Positions 10,020 to 21,300 of a stretch of DNA of 64,000 nucleotides are shown here, one piece after another; position 1 is the first letter of the stretch; every line of letters begins with the position of its first letter. The translations under genes and the position numbers were made by a program. The DNA is from Molanna angustata. Its lineage: Eukaryota; Arthropoda; Insecta; Trichoptera; Molannidae. The stretch spans positions 14,501,061-14,565,060 of the forward strand of contig OY754990.1 of NCBI GenBank assembly GCA_963576475.1, written 5' to 3'. The notes beneath the pieces are model-generated. The model saw nothing but the letters and a program-made list of their open reading frames with translations, ran no database searches and was not told the DNA's origin.

Positions 10020-10797
10020 TACATACATACATACATACCATCACGCCATGTCCCTTACGGGGTAGGCAGAGAGAACCGAACGCCACTTACTTCTATCTTG
10101 ACATACATTCATCGCTTCGATAACATTCATACATCGTCTTATAAATGTTCGTCTGCTGTTCACGCTTCTAACATTTCCGTCTTTCAAAATACCGTTCACA
10201 TGGACGTGCCATCCCTTCCTTGGGCGGCCCCGACCTCTCATTCCATTTCTGTCCGCAATATATATTTTCTTCGTCAGTCGTTCCTCATTCATTCTCCCCA
10301 TGTGGCCAAACCATCTCAATGTGTTCACTTTCATTCTATTAATAACATCTTTCTTTATCCTACATTCTTTCCTTATGTCCTCATTTCTGACCCTGTCATA
10401 CATCGTTCTATTACAGATTCTTCTTAGCGATCTCATTTCAACTGCATTTATTCTACTTTCGTGCGACTTCTGCCATGTCCAGGTTTCACTTGCATACGTC
10501 AAGGTTGGCACTAAGATAGCATTATGAATGGCAACTTTAGCATCCTTAGATATGTTGCGGTCATTCATAACTGGTCTAAGTGCTCCATTCACTCTGTTTC
10601 CTGCCATAACTCTTCTTTCGATCTCCTTATCAATCCGTCCATTCCGTTGAAACATGCTTCCCAGTTAGACATACTCGTTGACTTGCTCGAGCCATTCGTT
10701 CTCTACTTTTATTTGGTACGCTGTTCTGCTTTCACTCTTCTCAAACACCATAACCTTTGATTTGCTGGCATTCATCCTCAGTCCGTTCTTACAAGAT
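10020..10797 (-). pseudogene. 5'-truncated LINE, RT C-terminal part with ATGT tail
   Basis: On the minus strand the frame begins near 10797 (SCKNGLRMNASKSKVMVF, the post-YADD K.MVF region). It meets an in-frame TAA at 10665-10667 where EYV*LGSMF should read EYVYLGS, then stays open to the stop at 10041. Further motifs are PTLTYASETW, MRSLRRICNRTMYDRVRN, LRWFGHMGRM and GRGRPRKGW, ending WRSVLSAYPVRDMA. This is the RT thumb plus C-terminal tail of an RTE/CR1-side LINE. The 3' end is TGATGGTATGTATGTATGT. The catalytic YADD is lost by truncation and the internal stop confirms a dead copy. Confidence 0.87.
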
Positions 10798-10817
10798 ACT
10801 AAGAAAATATAAAAATA

Positions 10818-10858
10818 AATATCGGTATAGCCATTAATAAATGGGCTATACCGATATT
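10818..10858. repeat. Short perfect hairpin
   Basis: Arms AATATCGGTATAGCC and GGCTATACCGATATT, 15 bp each, separated by 11 bases, directly beyond the 5' break of the LINE. Confidence 0.85.
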
Positions 10859-11048
10859 GACTTACTCTTTCGGAATTAAAGATTTTTAATAGCACAAGAC
10901 ATAAATATTAATGTTATTACATAAAAAACAAAAATGAATAATAAAATAAAAATGTCTAAATAACTGAAGTTATTGGAACTTTAATGTAATTAAAACACAT
11001 CGCATCTTATACAAAATCAAATCATGTGTGTCACAATAGTATTGTCTG

Positions 11049-11113
11049 ACGTTTGGTTCTCTCTGTCTACCCCAAATAGGGAAAGTGTGTGATGGTACGT
11101 ATGTATGTAAAAG
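11049..11113 (+). pseudogene. 3'-terminal scrap of the same ATGT-tailed LINE family
   Basis: GTTTGGTTCTCTCTGTCTAC, then CCCAAATAGGG and TGATGGTACGTATGTATGT, closely parallels the 3' end of the 10020-10797 element (inverse of 10021-10078). Only the last ~65 bp remain. Confidence 0.75.
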
Positions 11114-11127
11114 ACTCTTATCCAACT

Positions 11128-11169
11128 GTCGATTCGTTCATGAGAATTCAATTCTCTTAATGAATCGAC
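11128..11169. repeat. Imperfect palindrome
   Basis: GTCGATTCGTTCATGAGAATT faces AATTCTCTTAATGAATCGAC; 20-bp arms with two mismatched positions and almost no loop. Confidence 0.8.
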
Positions 11170-11349
11170 ATTATTAAGCCAAGATGCGTGTACGAAGGAA
11201 AATTTTGTATGGTGTAGTGGACTTTTTGCATGCTAATAACACCAACAAGAGGCCTCGCAGCATATATGTTCCTATACATGGATTCACTCAGAATTCGGAG
11301 TAGAACATTTTATGTGAGTTTTGTGTGTGGGTGTGTCCCGTCAAAGTAA

Positions 11350-11575
11350 GGGACGGGAGCAACTGAAGGGACGGGAGTAACTGAAGGGTCGGGAGTAACT
11401 GAAGGGACGGGGGTAACTGAAGGGACGGGAGTAACTGAAGGGACGGGAGTAACTGAAGGGACGGAAGTAACTGAAGGGACGGGAGTAACTGAAGGGACGG
11501 GAGTAACCGAAGGGACGGGAGGTACTGAAGGGACGGGAAGTACTGAAGGGATGGGAGGTATTGAAGAGTCTGAAG
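11350..11575. repeat. 18-bp GC-rich minisatellite, about 12 copies
   Basis: Unit GGGACGGGAGTAACTGAA with single-base variants (GGGTCGGGAG, GGGGGTAAC, GGAAGTAACT). Being a multiple of three it would read GTGVTE repeatedly in one frame, but a TAA just precedes the array in that frame, so I do not call it coding. Confidence 0.92.
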
Positions 11576-11612
11576 CGACGGGTGGTTATGGAGGACGATA
11601 TTTAATTATACA

Positions 11613-11643
11613 GGCAATACGAAGTTTGCCGGGGGTTCACTAG
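11613..11643 (+). other. Helitron-like 3' terminus (candidate)
   Basis: A GGCAA...TTGCC hairpin (11613-11630) is followed after 9 bases by CTAG and then T. A short stem followed within about ten bases by CTRR, then host T, is the signature of Helitron 3' ends. The rest of the element would lie to the left and include the 18-bp minisatellite. No 5' TC end or Rep/helicase coding sequence was found. Confidence 0.4.
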
Positions 11644-11669
11644 TATAGATATAAACATTGAATCAGCAC

Positions 11670-12023
11670 ATCTCAAATTTTTTTTAACAATTTTTATTAA
11701 AATTGAATTTAGTGACGACATCACTTCATACAATTTGTATGGCAGTCGCCTATACACAATATGTAAGAAGACTTAATAGTTTGATACTTAAATCTACAAA
11801 CATAGGTACATACATACCATCATACTGTTTTCATATTCTGTGTAGGAAAAACAGACTGACCTCCATACTATCCTATCCTGACAAACATACCTACATGTTT
11901 TATATAGAAAATAAAATATCTTCAAATATTTATTAATTTGTGTTGTTTATAGTTTGGTACGTATTCTTTGATTATGCATACTATCGCCATCGACAGTTGG
12001 ATCTCATGTGTTACATGCAACTA
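11670..12023. repeat. Direct duplication, copy 1 (~350 bp)
   Basis: From ATCTCAAATTTTTTTTAACA to TTACATGCAACTAGT this matches 13132-13496 with scattered substitutions. The match includes the blocks GTGACGACAT, GGCAGTCGCCTATACACAAT and CGACAGTTGGATCTCATGTG. It also contains an inverted ATGATGGTATGTATGT-type LINE end (11804-11825). It lacks the TG...CA ends of an LTR. Confidence 0.85.
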
Positions 12024-12147
12024 GTTATATTTAGATATTGAACAGCAAAAGACCTCAATATTTACAAGTGTCCTGTAAATGAAATGTGCTCTGGGATTTG
12101 AGTTTATTTCACATAATAATATATCATGACAACATTACTTGGTATTT

Positions 12148-12426
12148 TAAAAGTATTACTACTATGTATGTCCACCACTAAAAGTATTACTACTATGTAT
12201 GTCCACCACTAAAAGTATTACTACTATGTATGTCCACCACTAAAAGTATTACTACTATGTATGTCCACCACTAAAAGTATTACTACTATGTATGTCCACC
12301 ACTAAAAGTATTACTACTATGTATGTCCACCACTAAAAGTATTACTACTATGTATGTCCACCACTAAAAGTATTACTACTATGTATGTCCACCACTAAAA
12401 GTATTACTACTATGTATGTCCACCAC
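12148..12426. repeat. 31-bp tandem repeat, 9 identical copies
   Basis: Unit TAAAAGTATTACTACTATGT followed by ATGTCCACCAC; nine units back to back (9 x 31 = 279 bp) with no differences that I can see. No spacers, so not CRISPR-like. Confidence 0.95.
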
Positions 12427-12626
12427 TTTAAAAACTCCTTTGTCTATATAAAAATGTTTTAAAATAGTGTCCGTAGATGCCTCTGTAATCTCTGAAAAGT
12501 TATTATAGACGTTGAGGAACGTCCATTACCCACACTTGTCAAGGTTAATGAATTCAAACAGCATGGCCTTTCAGCTTATCAGTGTTCTTGAACATAAATC
12601 TGAAAATAAAACAAATATATTATTTA

Positions 12627-12629
<3 letters not shown>

Positions 12630-12678
<49 letters not shown>

Positions 12679-12753
12679 CGTGCGTGCGTGTGTGTGTGTG
12701 AGGGTGTGTGTGTGTGAATGCGAGGGTGCGTGCATGCGTGTGTATGTGTGTGC
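12630..12753. repeat. TG/GTGC microsatellite
   Basis: (TG)n grading into GTGCGTGCGTGC and TGTGAGGGTG variants. Open frames across it are composition artefacts. Confidence 0.93.
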
Positions 12754-13131
12754 CTTTAAAGCCTAAAATTTCAGAATATATAGACAATTTAAGGTGCACA
12801 AAACTTTTATACTCAGTATTTAGAGTTTTTGTTCCAGTCAGGGGTTATCAACATTTTAATTTTTATAGCATTTGTCCACATATCTCAAAAACTATAAAAG
12901 CCAGAACGCTGAAATTTTCTACAAATAAAGTCAAACATAGTATCTCGAAATGGATTTTAAAAAACAGTTCCAGGGTTTCTCAAACTGTTTTTATTAAGAA
13001 GCAAAAAATTGGTATGAATTTTTTTTGTTTTTAACTGCCTTTATTTCCATTTCTTTTAAAAATATCGAAGAATGCCGAAACACGTAAACTAGCGAATTTA
13101 ATTTTCTATAAAAAATGTATACATAATAGTA
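12754..13131. other. AT-rich sequence between duplicated blocks
   Basis: No supported gene. It contains a 'CATATCTCAAAAACTATAAAAGC'-like phrase (12879 on) echoing the ATATCTCAAA start of the duplicated block. Confidence 0.4.
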
Positions 13132-13496
13132 ATATATCTCAAAATTTTTTTAACAATTTTTATAAAAATTGAATTTAGTGACGACATTGCTTCATACAAT
13201 TTGTATGGCAGTCGCCTATACACAATATGTAAGAAGACTTAATAGTTTGATACTTAAATCTCCAAACATACATACATACCATCATGCTGTTTTCATATTC
13301 CGAGTAGGAGAAAAGGGCTGACCTCCATACTGTCCTATCTTGACATACATGCATAGATACATGTGTTGTATAGAAAACAAAATATCCTAAAATATTAAGT
13401 AATTTGTATTTATGGGTTTATAGTTTGGTACTTATTCTTCAACTATACATACTATCACTATCGACAGTTGGATCTCATGTGTTACATGCAACTAGT
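13132..13496. repeat. Direct duplication, copy 2 (~360 bp)
   Basis: Second copy of the 11670-12023 block. It ends ...ACATGCAACTAGT exactly where the Harbinger DDE exon begins, so it either supplies the splice acceptor (CTAG) or truncates that exon. Confidence 0.85.
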
Positions 13497-14161
13497 AATG
13501 AAAAATTTTGCATTCCTGGTGTCATTGGTTGCATAGATGGAACACATGTAGCTATAATAAAACCCCACCTACGTGAAGAATTGTTTTTCAACAGAAAAGG
13601 TTATCACTCCTTAAATGTTACAATAATAAGTAAACATAGGTATGTATAGTATGATCTTATTTCTAATGAACCATTCTATCTTAGTACTGTTCACATTACT
13701 TTCAGATATGTCACTCAAAAGAAATAATTTTGGGAATTAATGACAGATATGGAGGCTCTGCGCACAATGCACATGTCTATAAAAATATGGCTCTCTATCC
13801 ATATATACATAGAATCACTACGGACCAATGAACATTTTTGGATGCTTGGTGCGTAATAAACTTGTAATACATTTTATTAGTAATAATTTACTTTATGAAT
13901 AACACTATATAATTTTTGAATAACATTATTTGAAAATAAATATGTTACAGGAGACAGTGCTTATCCTTTAAGCCCTTAGATGATGACACCGTTTATTAAT
14001 CCACAAGAAGGCTCAAGAGAAGAAGTGTACAATAAAGTACACATAAAAACAAGAATCGTAGTAGAAAGGTGTATAGGTATATTAAAAAATCGATGGCGAT
14101 GTCTACTTGGCCACAGAGTTCTACATTATACACCTGTGAAAGCAATAAAAATAATAAATGC

Positions 14162-14806
14162 ATGTGCAGTTTTGCAATTATCGCAGAATCAGAGAGAGAC
14201 CTCCAGACAATGTGCTGAATAGATTCCACACTGCGTCGGAAAAATATAACATGCTTCTCTCTATTACAAAAACCAAAAGCATGACTATAGCCAGAGATCA
14301 CCATAGGTGCAATCTAAGTGTAGGAAATGACGCAATAAAGCAAGTGACGCAATTTAAATATATAGGGATCGAGATGGCATGTCACAATGTACTGTATGGA
14401 GAAGTGACACAGCAAACATACAAGGCCGCACCAATCTCGGGCTGTCTGAGGGAAACTATATGGAAGAACACACACATGAGCACCAAGGGCAAAATGAGGA
14501 TATACAAAACATGGGTCAGACCTATCCTAACATACACCATCGAATCCAGAGCTGATACGGTCCGTACCAAACAACTTATGCGCACCAGTGAAATGAAAAT
14601 ACTGCGATGCATAGCTGGCAAAAGTCTTCGTGATAGAGTCAGGAATACAGAGATCCGAAGAATTTGTGAAGCTGAGGACATCGTAAGATGGGGGCGCCTA
14701 AGAAGAAGGTACTGGAATGAACACGTCAGCCGCATGTCCGAAGATAGGATCCCAAAGATAGCCCGAGACAACGAGAAAGAAGAAGAAGAAGATGTGCAGT
14801 TTTGCA
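14162..14806. repeat. 15-bp target-site duplication around the LINE insertion
   Basis: ATGTGCAGTTTTGCA occurs at 14162-14176 and again at 14792-14806, bounding the LINE exactly. Removing one copy and the insert restores the transposase reading CAVLHN. Confidence 0.95.
14177..14791 (+). mobile_element. 5'-truncated LINE inserted in the Harbinger transposase exon
   Basis: 615 bp, bounded by the 15-bp duplication. The frame reads KYNMLLSITKTKSM (post-YADD region), QFKYIGIEM, YKTWVRPILTYTIE, MKILRCIAGKSLRDRVRN, IVRWGRLRRRYWNEHVSRM and DRIPKI, then runs into a GAAAGAAGAAGAAGAAG tail. This is the RT C-terminal region of an RTE-like LINE with a GAA-rich 3' end. The catalytic core is gone by truncation. 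The frame is open to the tail, so the insertion is younger than the Harbinger copy it disrupts. Confidence 0.92.
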
Positions 14807-14980
14807 CAATATAATAATAATAGCAAACATGTCCGATGACATTCAATTTTCAAGATTATGAAAACTTTAATGAATTGCAAATGCAAATTAATGAAAATTA
14901 TAATAGAGGACAAGCTGTTCGCAATTTTCTTGTTCAAAAAATAAGTAATATGCCAAGAGAAAATATGTAACTTACCTAGA

Positions 14981-15184
14981 TTAACCATCAATAAATTTTT
15001 TCATCAGCTCCGAAAACTCATTTAAAAACTCCCCGTACATAATTGTTTTCTTCTTTTCTTCTTCCAATAAATTTTGTTTCAATTTTAATTTCATTTTTAT
15101 TTTGTCCTGCAGTATTTCGTTTTTTTTTTTTTTTTTGCAATCCAGCTCCTTGTTGAATATCAAGGAATTTATTTTAGAAGCATT
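14981..15184 (-). pseudogene. Last exon of Harbinger accessory (Myb/SANT-type) protein
   Basis: On the minus strand a TATAATTTTCAG acceptor is followed by 67 open codons. These start NASKINSLIFNKELDCKKK, go on to DKIKMKLKLKQNLLEEEKKK, and end ELMKKFIDG, a lysine/glutamate-rich helix likely to form a coiled coil. Harbinger elements encode, besides the transposase, a DNA-binding Myb/SANT-like partner that ends in such a K/E/L-rich segment. The position supports this: it ends 10 bp from the stop of the transposase in tail-to-tail orientation. The intron upstream of this exon immediately becomes the first satellite monomer. The run of 18 T's (A's in the coding strand) at 15120-15136 could easily hide a frameshift. 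Confidence 0.6.
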
Positions 15185-15323
15185 CTGAAAATTATAAGAA
15201 GGCTTATTAAATATGCAATAAGTATAAACCACTACCATATTTTTTATCATAATTAATTAATATTTTCTTTTATTAAATATTTTCAAATAAACATTTTTTT
15301 AAATGATTGAATACATCTTTGTA

Positions 15324-15372
15324 ACAAGCATATATACATCCTAAATTCCCTAAACTAAGCATAAATGCTTGT
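15324..15372. repeat. Dyad inside each satellite monomer (first copy shown)
   Basis: ACAAGCAT (15324-15331) pairs with ATGCTTGT (15365-15372) around a 33-base loop. The right side is itself a near palindrome, AAGCATAAATGCTT (15357-15370). The motif recurs in almost every monomer; the 8-bp deletion variants lose part of the loop. Confidence 0.85.
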
Positions 15373-18300
15373 GCTATAGGTGAACAAAATTATAAGAAGG
15401 CTTATTAAATATGCAATAAGTATAAACCACTACCATATTTTTTATCATAATTAATTAATATTTTCTTTTATTAAATATTTTCAAATAAACATTTTTTTAA
15501 ATGATTGAATACATCTTTGTAACAAGCATATATACATCCTAAATTCCCTAAACTAAGCATAAATGCTTGTGCTATAGGTGAACAAAATTATAAGAAGGCT
15601 TATTAAATATGCAATAAGTATAAACCACTACCATATTTTTTATCATAATTAATTAATATTTTCTTTTATTAAATATTTTCAAAAAAACATTTTTTTAAAT
15701 GATTGAATACATCTTTGTAACAAGCATATATACATCCTAAATTCCCTAAAAAAGCATAAATGCTTGTGCTATAGGTGAACAAAATTATAAGAAGGCTTAT
15801 TAAATATGCAATAAGTATAAACCACTACCATATTTTTTATCATAATTAATTAATATTTTCTTTTATTAAATATTTTCAAATAAACATTTTTTTAAATGAT
15901 TGAATACATCTTTGTAACAAGCATATATACATCCTAAATTCCCTAAACTAAGCATAAATGCTTGTGCTATAGGTGAACAAAATTATAAGAAGGCTTATTA
16001 AATATGCAATAAGTATAAACCACTACCATATTTTTTATCATAATTAATTAATATTTTCTTTTATTAAATATTTTCAAAAAAACATTTTTTTAAATGATTG
16101 AATACATCTTTGTAACAAGCATATATACATCCTAAATTCCCTAAAAAAGCATAAATGCTTGTGCTATAGGTGAACAAAATTATAAGAAGGCTTATTAAAT
16201 ATGCAATAAGTATAAACCACTACCATATTTTTTATCATAATTAATTAATATTTTCTTTTATTAAATATTTTCAAAAAAACATTTTTTTAAATGATTGAAT
16301 ACATCTTTGTAACAAGCATATATACATCCTAAATTCCCTAAACTAAGCATAAATGCTTGTGCTATAGGTGAACAAAATTATAAGAAGGCTTATTAAATAT
16401 GCAATAAGTATAAACCACTACCATATTTTTTATCATAATTAATTAATATTTTCTTTTATTAAATATTTTCAAATAAACATTTTTTTAAATGATTGAATAC
16501 ATCTTTGTAACAAGCATATATACATCCTAAATTCCCTAAACTAAGCATAAATGCTTGTGCTATAGGTGAACAAAATTATAAGAAGGCTTATTAAATATGC
16601 AATAAGTATAAACCACTACCATATTTTTTATCATAATTAATTAATATTTTCTTTTATTAAATATTTTCAAAAAAACATTTTTTTAAATGATTGAATACAT
16701 CTTTGTAACAAGCATATATACATCCTAAATTCCCTAAAAAAGCATAAATGCTTGTGCTATAGGTGAACAAAATTATAAGAAGGCTTATTAAATATGCAAT
16801 AAGTATAAACCACTACCATATTTTTTATCATAATTAATTAATATTTTCTTTTATTAAATATTTTCAAAAAAACATTTTTTTAAATGATTGAATACATCTT
16901 TGTAACAAGCATATATACATCCTAAATTCCCTAAACTAAGCATAAATGCTTGTGCTATAGGTGAACAAAATTATAAGAAGGCTTATTAAATATGCAATAA
17001 GTATAAACCACTACCATATTTTTTATCATAATTAATTAATATTTTCTTTTATTAAATATTTTCAAATAAACATTTTTTTAAATGATTGAATACATCTTTG
17101 TAACAAGCATATATACATCCTAAATTCCCTAAACTAAGCATAAATGCTTGTGCTATAGGTGAACAAAATTATAAGAAGGCTTATTAAATATGCAATAAGT
17201 ATAAACCACTACCATATTTTTTATCATAATTAATTAATATTTTCTTTTATTAAATATTTTCAAATAAACATTTTTTTAAATGATTGAATACATCTTTGTA
17301 ACAAGCATATATACATCCTAAATTCCCTAAACTAAGCATAAATGCTTGTGCTATAGGTGAACAAAATTATAAGAAGGCTTATTAAATATGCAATAAGTAT
17401 AAACCACTACCATATTTTTTATCATAATTAATTAATATTTTCTTTTATTAAATATTTTCAAAAAAACATTTTTTTAAATGATTGAATACATCTTTGTAAC
17501 AAGCATATATACATCCTAAATTCCCTAAACTAAGCATAAATGCTTGTGCTATAGGTGAACAAAATTATAAGAAGGCTTATTAAATATGCAATAAGTATAA
17601 ACCACTACCATATTTTTTATCATAATTAATTAATATTTTCTTTTATTAAATATTTTCAAATAAACATTTTTTTAAATGATTGAATACATCTTTGTAACAA
17701 GCATATATACATCCTAAATTCCCTAAACTAAGCATAAATGCTTGTGCTATAGGTGAACAAAATTATAAGAAGGCTTATTAAATATGCAATAAGTATAAAC
17801 CACTACCATATTTTTTATCATAATTAATTAATATTTTCTTTTATTAAATATTTTCAAAAAAACATTTTTTTAAATGATTGAATACATCTTTGTAACAAGC
17901 ATATATACATCCTAAATTCCCTAAACTAAGCATAAATGCTTGTGCTATAGGTGAACAAAATTATAAGAAGGCTTATTAAATATGCAATAAGTATAAACCA
18001 CTACCATATTTTTTATCATAATTAATTAATATTTTCTTTTATTAAATATTTTCAAATAAACATTTTTTTAAATGATTGAATACATCTTTGTAACAAGCAT
18101 ATATACATCCTAAATTCCCTAAACTAAGCATAAATGCTTGTGCTATAGGTGAACAAAATTATAAGAAGGCTTATTAAATATGCAATAAGTATAAACCACT
18201 ACCATATTTTTTATCATAATTAATTAATATTTTCTTTTATTAAATATTTTCAAAAAAACATTTTTTTAAATGATTGAATACATCTTTGTAACAAGCATAT

Positions 18301-21300
18301 ATACATCCTAAATTCCCTAAACTAAGCATAAATGCTTGTGCTATAGGTGAACAAAATTATAAGAAGGCTTATTAAATATGCAATAAGTATAAACCACTAC
18401 CATATTTTTTATCATAATTAATTAATATTTTCTTTTATTAAATATTTTCAAAAAAACATTTTTTTAAATGATTGAATACATCTTTGTAACAAGCATATAT
18501 ACATCCTAAATTCCCTAAACTAAGCATAAATGCTTGTGCTATAGGTGAACAAAATTATAAGAAGGCTTATTAAATATGCAATAAGTATAAACCACTACCA
18601 TATTTTTTATCATAATTAATTAATATTTTCTTTTATTAAATATTTTCAAATAAACATTTTTTTAAATGATTGAATACATCTTTGTAACAAGCATATATAC
18701 ATCCTAAATTCCCTAAACTAAGCATAAATGCTTGTGCTATAGGTGAACAAAATTATAAGAAGGCTTATTAAATATGCAATAAGTATAAACCACTACCATA
18801 TTTTTTATCATAATTAATTAATATTTTCTTTTATTAAATATTTTCAAATAAACATTTTTTTAAATGATTGAATACATCTTTGTAACAAGCATATATACAT
18901 CCTAAATTCCCTAAACTAAGCATAAATGCTTGTGCTATAGGTGAACAAAATTATAAGAAGGCTTATTAAATATGCAATAAGTATACACCACTACCATATT
19001 TTTTATCATAATTAATTAATATTTTCTTTTATTAAATATTTTCAAATAAACATTTTTTTAAATGATTGAATACATCTTTGTAACAAGCATATATACATCC
19101 TAAATTCCCTAAACTAAGCATAAATGCTTGTGCTATAGGTGAACAAAATTATAAGAAGGCTTATTAAATATGCAATAAGTATAAACCACTACCATATTTT
19201 TTATCATAATTAATTAATATTTTCTTTTATTAAATATTTTCAAATAAACATTTTTTTAAATGATTGAATACATCTTTGTAACAAGCATATATACATCCTA
19301 AATTCCCTAAACTAAGCATAAATGCTTGTGCTATAGGTGAACAAAATTATAAGAAGGCTTATTAAATATGCAATAAGTATAAACCACTACCATATTTTTT
19401 ATCATAATTAATTAATATTTTCTTTTATTAAATATTTTCCAATAAACATTTTTTTAAATGATTGAATACATCTTTGTAACAAGCATATATACATCCTAAA
19501 TTCCCTAAACTAAGCATAAATGCTTGTGCTATAGGTGAACAAAATTATAAGAAGGCTTATTAAATATGCAATAAGTATAAACCACTACCATATTTTTTAT
19601 CATAATTAATTAATATTTTCTTTTATTAAATATTTTCAAAAAAACATTTTTTTAAATGATTGAATACATCTTTGTAACAAGCATATATACATCCTAAATT
19701 CCCTAAACTAAGCATAAATGCTTGTGCTATAGGTGAACAAAATTATAAGAAGGCTTATTAAATATGCAATAAGTATAAACCACTACCATATTTTTTATCA
19801 TAATTAATTAATATTTTCTTTTATTAAATATTTTCAAATAAACATTTTTTTAAATGATTGAATACATCTTTGTAACAAGCATATATACATCCTAAATTCC
19901 CTAAACTAAGCATAAATGCTTGTGCTATAGGTGAACAAAATTATAAGAAGGCTTATTAAATATGCAATAAGTATAAACCACTACCATATTTTTTATCATA
20001 ATTAATTAATATTTTCTTTTATTAAATATTTTCAAATAAACATTTTTTTAAATGATTGAATACATCTTTGTAACAAGCATATATACATCCTAAATTCCCT
20101 AAACTAAGCATAAATGCTTGTGCTATAGGTGAACAAAATTATAAGAAGGCTTATTAAATATGCAATAAGTATAAACCACTACCATATTTTTTATCATAAT
20201 TAATTAATATTTTCTTTTATTAAATATTTTCAAAAAAACATTTTTTTAAATGATTGAATACATCTTTGTAACAAGCATATATACATCCTAAATTCCCTAA
20301 ACTAAGCATAAATGCTTGTGCTATAGGTGAACAAAATTATAAGAAGGCTTATTAAATATGCAATAAGTATAAACCACTACCATATTTTTTATCATAATTA
20401 ATTAATATTTTCTTTTATTAAATATTTTCAAATAAACATTTTTTTAAATGATTGAATACATCTTTGTAACAAGCATATATACATCCTAAATTCCCTAAAC
20501 TAAGCATAAATGCTTGTGCTATAGGTGAACAAAATTATAAGAAGGCTTATTAAATATGCAATAAGTATAAACCACTACCATATTTTTTATCATAATTAAT
20601 TAATATTTTCTTTTATTAAATATTTTCAAATAAACATTTTTTTAAATGATTGAATACATCTTTGTAACAAGCATATATACATCCTAAATTCCCTAAACTA
20701 AGCATAAATGCTTGTGCTATAGGTGAACAAAATTATAAGAAGGCTTATTAAATATGCAATAAGTATAAACCACTACCATATTTTTTATCATAATTAATTA
20801 ATATTTTCTTTTATTAAATATTTTCAAAAAAACATTTTTTTAAATGATTGAATACATCTTTGTAACAAGCATATATACATCCTAAATTCCCTAAACTAAG
20901 CATAAATGCTTGTGCTATAGGTGAACAAAATTATAAGAAGGCTTATTAAATATGCAATAAGTATAAACCACTACCATATTTTTTATCATAATTAATTAAT
21001 ATTTTCTTTTATTAAATATTTTCAAAAAAACATTTTTTTAAATGATTGAATACATCTTTGTAACAAGCATATATACATCCTAAATTCCCTAAACTAAGCA
21101 TAAATGCTTGTGCTATAGGTGAACAAAATTATAAGAAGGCTTATTAAATATGCAATAAGTATAAACCACTACCATATTTTTTATCATTATTAATAAATAT
21201 TTTCTTTTATTAAATATTTTCAAAAAAACATTTTTTTAAATGATTGAATACATCTTTGTAACAAGCATATATACATCCTAAATTCCCTAAACTAAGCATA

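Larger units (their letters stand above)
13496..14970 (+). pseudogene. Harbinger/PIF transposase, catalytic DDE part (decayed, interrupted)
   Basis: Exon 13496-13639 carries EKFCIPGVIGCIDGTHVAI (first catalytic D) and NRKGYHSLNV. Exon 13706-13848 carries GINDRYGGSAHNAHVYKN, where the second catalytic D of the usual GS.HD is an N, and ends FWML. Exon 13951 on gives GDSAYPL, a stop TAG at 13978-13980 where W is usual, then MMTP, YNKVHIKTRIVVERCIGILK (catalytic E), NRWRCLL and INACAVL. The middle exon changes frame twice. A 615-bp LINE sits between 14176 and 14807; past it the frame resumes as HNIIIIAN, shifts once near 14846, and ends RNFLVQKISNMPRENM. The stop lies 10 bp from the convergent accessory exon. 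Together with 4171-4607 this makes nearly a whole transposase. Confidence 0.85.

Noticed and set aside
10300..10760. Plus-strand open frames across the LINE at 10.0-10.8 kb
   Set aside because: They are antisense to the recognisable RT C-terminal frame.
11350..11575. Coding GTGVTE hexapeptide repeat
   Set aside because: A stop lies immediately upstream in that frame, no start or splice site supports it, and the array fades out with frame changes.
12148..12426. CRISPR-like array of 31-bp repeats
   Set aside because: The units are directly adjacent with no spacers and the setting is eukaryotic; it is a minisatellite.
12512..13034. Open frames across the TG microsatellite
   Set aside because: They consist of VC/CV repeats from the simple sequence, with no domain or splice support.
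4608..13495. Direct splicing of the two Harbinger halves
   Set aside because: The donor at 4608 leaves phase 1, while the exon at 13496 needs a different phase, so I describe them as parts of one decayed element rather than one transcript.
11670..13496. LTR pair of a second LTR element
   Set aside because: The direct copies lack TG...CA ends, a target duplication and any gag/pol between them.
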